Of a DNA stretch of 64,000 bases, positions 56,471-64,000 are shown piece after piece. Position numbers and translations under genes: made by a program. The stretch comes from Charina bottae (Eukaryota; Chordata; Lepidosauria; Squamata; Charinaidae): contig JALMGJ010000004.1 of NCBI GenBank assembly GCA_023362775.1, positions 33,783,429-33,847,428 of the forward strand, given 5' to 3'. Under the pieces are notes generated by a model, which saw nothing but the letters and a program-made list of their open reading frames with translations, made no database searches and was not told the DNA's origin. Numbering within the stretch: position 1 is the stretch's first letter; each line of letters opens with the position of its first letter.

Positions 56471-58324
56471 GGCAGTTTTATAAAATCTGTTGCTAATTTA
56501 AGGTGAATCATGCACAACAGGTCTTCCAATTGAGGTTGTCAAATACAGATGTAATTGCATTTGTACAAATATAAATATTATGCTCTCTTCTTAAACATGA
56601 GGGAGAAAATATGGAAAGAACACTTCAAACAAATATTATTAATAATAATAATAAATAATCACAGTCCTAAAAGTGATGCTTTACAGTGCAAAAAAATCAA
56701 GTGGAATGTATAATTAGATCAATTGTTCTCCATTGTCTCATAGGAACATAAGAAGGGGAACTTTAGGAGGTATTGTATTATTGCTTCTAGAATTCTCAGC
56801 CAACACCTGATTGGGACTGCAGTCTAAGATTTATTGTGAAGTAGTATGGTAGAATTACGATGCAAATTTTGCCTAGCTTTACTGTTGCTTTGTTTATCTA
56901 TCTACATGAATCCATGATACTTATTCACAAATAGGATCCCTCTGTGTTTCTTTACAAGTCTAGATACTTGTACTAACCATGAGTGTGGCCAGTGAAAGTC
57001 CTCTGTTTCAAGACCAGTTTTCTGGACTATAAGAATGGGAGGAGGGCAGAACAATTGGAAGGGGAGATTGCAAAGCTTTGCTTCCTGCACATACTAAGCT
57101 TCCAACGTTATGATACAGCACCATCCATTGATATTATTGTAAGATTCAGAGTGATATGTTGAAAAGACTGCGCTGGACCTAAGAGCTCTATGATCTTCAA
57201 ATATTCAGCCACAAGCTTTCATGATACCATGTCATTCTTTATCCACATCTGTTCCTCCATCTGTAAGGAAGGAATAGATCTCCTTGTGTCACAGGGTTAT
57301 TGCAAGAATGAAGGAATTAATTACTGTAAAGCAGTCAGCATGCTGAAATTGCTATAAAATTAGTAATACCTTAAATAAGATGTTATCCAAAAAAATATTA
57401 TACAAGACAGCTGCTGCTTCCACAAAGAAAAAATAATAATTCTATTTTGTCAGTTGTGGTAAGTTAATTAATCTGTGCACATTAATCATCATACTTATTG
57501 GGAGCTTCTTCCTTTGAATTCTGCCTTTGCCAGCAAATTCCACATGGTACACAAATGTGCAAAGTGAGTAATGAAAAATATACATCCCATTCAGATGGAC
57601 TAATAAAAAATGACATGCTTAATTAAAACACCCCAATGGGGGCAAATTGGCAAGCTGTTGTACTAGCTTCTTTCTGAATGCTGGAAGATAATTGGCCACT
57701 AAAACCATACAGAACATTAAATAACAAAGAATATAATATTATACCAAGCATGAAGCTTCTTGGTATAATAATACTGAGCATTTATTTAATCCTGTGATAT
57801 TTGGCTAATGTGATTATCAACATTAGGTCCAGAAGTCTTAACATAGTTCCGGAGAATGTACTACAGTGTCACAAACCACATTCTGTCATTGTCTTCCATT
57901 TTGGCAGCTAGCATGCCCACGTATACTGTGTTCTCTCCTTTTCCTTATAAAACCTAAACCCAGAAGCAGGTTTATTTATTATATATTGTGTCTTATGAAT
58001 CACAGCACTTGGCTAAGGAGTCCTCACTTGCAGAGGAAATAGTAACCATACTTCTGTTTGTTCATTACTTTGAGGAAAGAACTTTAAAAAGAAATCCCTA
58101 GGTTACTTAATGCCAGTAATTTGGGGGGGGGGGGGAGAGAATCCACCAATAATCCCAAAATCAATAATAATTCATTTATAAAGGCCATTGGGAAAACAGA
58201 GGCAGCTTTTTTTTTTATTAAGACTTAAGAATGGGAGGAGTTGGTCATGTGCATCCAGTCTGCCCCTTCCCACAAGTATCCCATTACCAGTATTGAGTCA
58301 ACTCTCACTCCTGTTGGTTTCTAA
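56471..58324. other. Unassigned interval
   Basis: AT-rich; contains a small hairpin (ttataccaag with cttggtataa) at about 57738-57768. No coding evidence. Confidence 0.4.
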
Positions 58325-58560
58325 ATTTTTTTATTTTTATTTTTATTATTAAATTTATATTACCGCCCATCTCCCCCAACGGGGACCCTGGGCGGTGCAC
58401 AACAAAATAGAGATTAAAAATATATAAAATTACATAAATACAAAATATAAATTCCAAGAAGAATATTAAAATAAGTCACTGGGAGGCTTCAAGGGGCCAG
58501 CCATCCCCAAGAGGAACTGTTGAATGTGGAATATATGGGGGGAGGAGGAGAATCTCAGAG
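58325..58560 (-). mobile_element. L2-like LINE 3' UTR fragment
   Basis: Tail tttattttttattt on the left, then accgcccatctcccc...ggggaccctgggcgg and gaggaactgttg further right follow the 22.2-kb copy. About 235 bp remain and no coding sequence is recognisable. Confidence 0.75.
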
Positions 58561-60396
58561 AGCTCATGTGCGGAAAAGGCCGTATTTTATTATGTTGCAA
58601 GATTTTATCAGGATAGGCAAGATATACAAATTGTTGGCAAGTTTAATCGGATGAACTGTGCTATACATAAGATTGGAGATAAGTTTGCAAGGCCTAGTTT
58701 CAGATGAGCACCAATGTGACAGCCTCCTTTGTAAAGGCATTAGGGAAGCAATCGCTCTTTCTCCTGGGCTCTCGTAGTATCCACAAAGGCAGGGGAAATA
58801 GATGTGATGTTTGGGAGCAAGCTCAACAACCATGTCTGCACCAGCATCTTCTATCTCCACAAAGAGACGATGAAACGATTCATATCACCACTGTGATATG
58901 TTTCGTATCACTTGAGGAACCATTTGATCAAAAAGTAGCTTTTCTGCAGTATGCTGCAGAGCATAATATGGCAGCTTCAACACAGGCTTTGGTCTGGTTG
59001 AGACCAAACTAAATTAGAGCAGATTTTGGAATCAACTGATTACACACGTAATCTTTGTCTTGGAGTTTATCAGGAAAATGGTATAGTCGATAGATCTGTG
59101 TTAATAATTACCCCACCCACAACCTCACCCTATTAAGTAGTGTAAAAAATTCAAATGGCATTACAGGCAAGAGTTGTGTATGTGTGCATGTTACGTAATG
59201 AAAGAGAGGTTCAATCCTTAGAAACAGTAAACCAGACATTAGAATATATTTAACACTAAAACAGAATTCAGTCTTATCTACTGAGCCTTACAACAGATGA
59301 AATCTTTACTTGTGGTAAGATACAGTATTCACAAAGAAAAGTTCGAAGAAAGAACATTGCTTCCGGCTACTCTATTCATCTGCTCTAAATAAGTCTCTAT
59401 CTCTGTCCAGATTATTTCAATGCTTTCTTTTGAGTAGGGAGAAAGAGCCAGGGTGGAAATTTTATTATCCCTTTGCTGTAACTTCAGCAGGAAAGAGCTT
59501 CTCCATCAAGTCATATTCCTTTTGTTTATTTGGGGACAAGGCTCTTCTGCTGCGTAATTCTTTTGTTTTCATTGGTGTAATCTCTGATGTGCATGGGAGT
59601 CAGACAATACAGATGATGCCGTGCTGGACACATGGTCTTCTCTCTCAAGATATTGTTGTCCCTTCACTGGCCTCTGTCCAGTTTTAGTACTAAAGATTTT
59701 TCTTTTTTTCAAAGCAAGGAACAATAGAGACAAATTTAGCAACCGATGGGAAAAAGATTCTTGCACACTGTTCATCCCCACCCTTTGAAGCTACACCCAA
59801 AAGGCAGTTTCCTCTTGGTTTCTCAGAGATCCCCCACTAATGAACAGGGGTCTCGAAACCAGCTGATTGACATTTGGCTAACCTTTCACTATTCCTTACA
59901 CATCCCAGGAACTTTGGTGAAAGCAAAGTTTATAGTTTGATAATGGGAGTACTTAAAGTTGCAATCAGCCTCAGTGGCCATTTGTCTTTGGCTTCTATGA
60001 GAGCTGGATTGCTCCCAGCCCTGTAGGCTGTGCAGTTTAGGGCTGCCAAATCAGTTTTGTGTTAATAAGTATGTGGGCCAAGAGTGTTGTATTACTTTGG
60101 AGCTGCAATTAGGGAATTCACTGGAGAGCTAGAAGTGAAGGATGTTCTAATGGTAATAATTTTGGAGAATTCTGGAAAATATACAGTGCAATCCCTATGC
60201 TTAAGCTCATCAGTTTAACACAGTTGGAGTAGTACTATGCAATAGTACTATTTATGTATTCAATAGTGATATTTTAAAAATATTGAAGGAATTTTTAGAG
60301 GTTGCGTTTCTTTCTATATATATGCTCATGAGAACATTTGGTTGAAGAATATTAGAAATACAAATGTAGTACAGATATATCAAGGGCATTTTAAAT

Positions 60397-60400
<4 letters not shown>
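58561..60400. other. Unassigned interval
   Basis: The frames 58704-59012 plus and 59430-59687 plus have no domain I recognise and are not supported by anything nearby. Confidence 0.4.
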
Positions 60401-60451
<51 letters not shown>

Positions 60452-60484
60452 TACATACACACACACACACATACATACATACAT
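60401..60484. repeat. (TA)n(CA)n(CATA)n compound microsatellite
   Basis: About 20 ta units, then ca runs interrupted by cata units. Confidence 0.96.
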
Positions 60485-62634
60485 AGCAAGAAGCTCAACT
60501 TTCACTACACAAGCATGGGGAAAGGTTGTTGGGAGGTTTTGCTTTGTTTTGTTTTAGTGCTTTTAATGAAACTTCCAAGATTGAGGCTGTATATAAATTT
60601 CATCAATAAATAAAATGAATATGCTCCCTTTAATTATATATGCAACAAAGAAGAGTATGTAAAGAGATCTGGGTGATTGATTTATCAGTTTGCTTTTTTC
60701 AACATTCATTACAACATACTTTAAAATAGAAAATAATGAAACCTTAAATAAGAAACCATGTTCCGTTCACAAATTATTAACGTAAGAAACAAGATAGATA
60801 AACCAGATAAACCTAAAATAGAATACTGGTGTGAAGAAAATAAAGACTGTTGTATCCTCATAAAGGCTAGCAATCAGGAACTGTACACATTTCTCAGGTG
60901 AGTGTATTTTAAAGATATGGACCATAACAACAACAAAAGAGGGGTCAGCCCAACCTCATAGCTTTTACAAACAGACAAGAGTTCAAGATTTCAAGCCTTA
61001 CTTGTATTGTATGGCCCTTCGGGTAAGTTTGGTCTCTGGAGATATACAGTATATGCTATTTGCTTCAGATATGAGATTCCTTCTCTGTTAAGTGAAGTGG
61101 CATGCAATCTTGAATGGGCTCTGTAAGCGTTCACTCTCTTTCTTCATGCATTATAGATTTAAGGTCAAATGTTTTTATGTGTGGCATCCAACATTTCTTT
61201 TATTTTATTATGTGGTGCAGCCATCCTGTCAACCTTGGAAAAAAGGAGACCATGGTGTACTCTGGATTATTATCTGTAATTCTAGATGAATATATTGGAG
61301 AACAGCTTTCATTGTCCTGCTAGATGAATATATTGGAGAACAGCTTTCATCGTCCTGGTATCCTCCAAATGTATGGAATAACAATTCCAAAATATAACCC
61401 AGCCATTAGCCATCATTATATTTATAGTCTAATATATGTGGAAGGCACAATACTGGGGAACATTAATTGCTTCTGCCTGGTCCTCCTTTCCAAAATAGAA
61501 TTGTTTAGAATGTACAGAACTCTAGCACTCTTCGTATTTCAAAACAGACACCAAGAATAAAATCAACTAGTAGTATTTATTTTCAACTTTCATAATTATA
61601 GAGAAAGCCCACCTATGTGAGAACTGACCTGGAATCATGGCAAAGACATTCTCCATAATTAGAAATGCAACACAGAGTTTATAATAAGACTGTGCATTAA
61701 ATCCATCTATATCATTAATTCTGAACCAATTCACCAGATTTTAGGAGCCTACCTCTTCTGCTTCATCCATTCATGCACTGTATCGAATCTGAGAGACTGG
61801 GATGCAACAATGCAGTTCACATCCAGTTGGCCAATATATCTTTTGTAGTCCCCAAAGTCCCCACCACCATCAAATTTGGTGGGTCCTCTAATTGGAGTTT
61901 GGGTGATATTTAAAGGGCATAATTATAGAAGGCATTGAAGTCATCCCTTTAAACCCCTGAGTTACCCATCCAAAAGGTTCCTACCCCACATACTTTTAAA
62001 GTATTGCCCTTGGCATGCCAAGCAAAGCCCACTGCAGCTTTTGGGTCAAAAGGAATCAATTAATTCTGTAACAGACTAATAGCAATTATTAAACCTATAG
62101 AAGATGTAGTAGATATTTATATTGGTCACTACTCTGAAATAATCAGTTAGCTTTTATATAGAATGTCAAGAAATGGAGGCAGAGAAGTGGCACAGGAGGG
62201 GATGGAGTTAACGGGTGGCCTCCTTCAAGCTGTGGAGAAGATATTTTCTTCATTCCCATATTCAGTTCTTCACTAAGTGATGGGAGTGAATGAAATTATT
62301 GCCCAAACCCTCAATCACTTCTAATTTAGTTCCTCTGTGTACCATGAACCAGCTCCTTAGTTCTTCTTTCTTCTATAATTTCTTATAGTTGCTCACCAGG
62401 ACTTCATACATGTTTGTATGAGGTAGTCTTGTCGTATTACAAGTGATGGGAAGTCAAGGACTATAGTTTCCATAAGGCCTCTTGAGACTTTCTAAACTGA
62501 GTCAAGAGTCAAATGTCAGGGTGATTGGTTTGTAGATCAGTTTCCTGGCTATGATAGTCAACTATTGGTCTGAGTCAAGAAGGATTTTTGAAGGGAGGAA
62601 TCTGGATTCCATTTGACAAAGGAAACCACTGTTA
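60485..62634. other. Unassigned interval with one 38-bp tandem duplication
   Basis: The segment 61283-61320 is repeated directly at 61321-61358 with two or three differences. Otherwise I see no recognisable feature. Confidence 0.45.
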
Positions 62635-62732
62635 CAGCACAACCCTAAGTATGTTTATTTTAACCTTAAGACATTCTCACTGTATTCAATGAAGTGAACT
62701 CCCTGGTAAATATGCTTAGGAATGCAGCCTTC
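62635..62732. mobile_element. Short palindromic MITE-like repeat
   Basis: The ends caaccctaagtatgttta and aaatatgcttaggaatgcag form an imperfect inverted repeat, with a core resembling 'ttcaatgaagtgaactccc'. It resembles a common amniote repeat, and a more decayed copy lies at 17571-17640. Confidence 0.5.
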
Positions 62733-64000
62733 ATCTCTCTTCACATTCTTTTCCGGACCCCCATCAGATGAACACCCAGACATCTTCCGGAGATAATACA
62801 TATTTCAAAAAGTAAAGCCACAAAGATCAAGCATATCCCATGAAAAAGCTCTTAATGTGAAAGCTGAGCATTGTGGCATGAAGAAATTATGGAAGGAGGT
62901 TTGCAAATATGAAACCATCTGGACTGATAATCATACTGAGACCATCAAAAAGTTAGGAAATTCCTCCACATGAAGATTCCAATGACAAGACTTTGTCTCC
63001 TTGATATCCTGGGGTACAGTCATTTGCTTCAGTCCTATTCCAATCACCATCTGTTTTGTCACATCTCAACAAAGGATGTGGTATGGGAGCATCCTAAGAA
63101 ACTGAAAGTATCCATTCAGAAAGGAGATCTTCTTGAACAATTTGGGCAAGGAACTCATATGTTCTATCTTCACCTAACAATCTGATTCTTTGAAGAAGTA
63201 TTACAACATCATGGAGTGCCTTTCTTCAATCTCCTTCCTTCTTAGACTAGAAAAGAAAGAGCAAATTATAGTGGTGATTCCCCCCCAAAAGAATATCTAT
63301 ACCATGTTCATAATTGTGAATGAAAGAGAAGTAGAAATTGAGTGGAAGAAAGATAGCAGACAAAGAGATGGAAGATGGAAGAAATGTTGGGATTAATTTT
63401 TTGGAAAGGTTAAGTAAAAGTCAAGCTCAAAGGAGTGTGTCCAAAGGAAGATAGAATGAAATCTTTTGGAATTATGATGCTTATTCCTGTTTCATCAAAA
63501 ACAGTCAATCAGGTTTGGAAGGAGAAGAAAGAGAGGGAGGGACTGTAGTTAGAACGTTGTTATGACTGTACTTTTTAAATCTTCTTTAGTGCTCTTGTTC
63601 TTTGCTAGGCCCTCATGGAGGACAATTATAATTGTTCCCTTTTAATTTAGGTTCTTGTTACTATCAAACGACCACCATACAGAATACACACAAGCATTCA
63701 AAGAGGACAAAATGTATTATATGTATCTTGGAACCTAAAACAAAAGTTATCTTATATCTTACTAATCTGCAACATGCTTGAGGTAAGTTGAGGTAATGGT
63801 GCAAAATTTTAGTCTGATAGATCTGCATAACATTCTGGCTCCTGCCTAGAAAACACATTAAAAGATGTAATCAAAGCTCCACAAATAACTTTATAAAATT
63901 GGCAAAATATGAAGACATGATTCACCATTTTTATCACACCAATACCACAAAGGCATTGCCTGACTACTTTTGAGGGAAGGATATTAAATCAAGCTAGCAT
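62733..64000. other. Unassigned interval to window end
   Basis: Short frames at 62970-63185 and 63190-63396 follow each other in the same strand but show no recognisable domain. Nothing else seen. Confidence 0.4.

Overview
The window looks like non-coding DNA from a squamate reptile (lizard or snake). It is AT-rich and packed with retroelements typical of that group: BovB (RTE clade), L2-like and CR1 LINEs, a reptile-type L1, an R4-clade LINE, Penelope-like elements (PLEs), two tRNA-derived SINE families with BovB-like 3' tails, non-autonomous hAT transposons and many microsatellites. I recognised no host exon, rRNA gene or true tRNA gene. Nearly all longer open reading frames belong to mobile elements or to simple repeats. 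Family names come from recognising protein motifs and repeat ends by eye; no database was searched.

Left part (1-15.4 kb). A decayed L2-like LINE (1-2008) is interrupted by a 525-bp PLE insertion whose two perfect 132-bp inverted arms each contain a hammerhead ribozyme fold. A full-length BovB LINE (3322-6542) follows, flanked by a perfect 11-bp target duplication and with one uninterrupted 1010-codon endonuclease/reverse transcriptase frame; it is the only plausibly functional protein gene here. A 5'-truncated L1 (7282-8561, minus) carries a 320-bp pentanucleotide array in its 3' region and has a 17-bp target duplication. A SINE (9877-10206) and two hAT-type elements come next. At 13.7-15.4 kb an R4-clade LINE tail runs in frame into a PLE C-terminus, giving a chimeric 450-codon frame, followed by another hammerhead-like fold.

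Middle part (15.4-42 kb). Long stretches contain only old fragments: CR1 at 18.2 and 28.3 kb, L2-like ends at 20.5, 22.2 and 28.0 kb. A PLE GIY-YIG endonuclease fragment (about 29.0-29.35 kb) abuts the 5' half of an L2-like LINE on the minus strand (29.35-31.45 kb). The 3' half of the same type of element lies on the plus strand at 37.98-40.25 kb, starting almost where the first stops. Between them are four SINEs, a 558-bp hAT element with an internal minisatellite, and an inverted pair of LTR-like segments.

Right part (42-64 kb). This holds a TA-flanked MITE, three more SINEs of the BovB-tailed family, a 408-bp near-perfect palindrome, a hAT element with an 8-bp target duplication, a truncated BovB (48.93-49.80 kb) and a separate 74-bp antisense BovB scrap. 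The rest is mostly unassigned sequence with microsatellites.

The elements plausibly interact: both SINE families end in sequence resembling the BovB 3' end, so the intact BovB is a candidate source of the machinery that mobilised them. That is an inference from shared tails.
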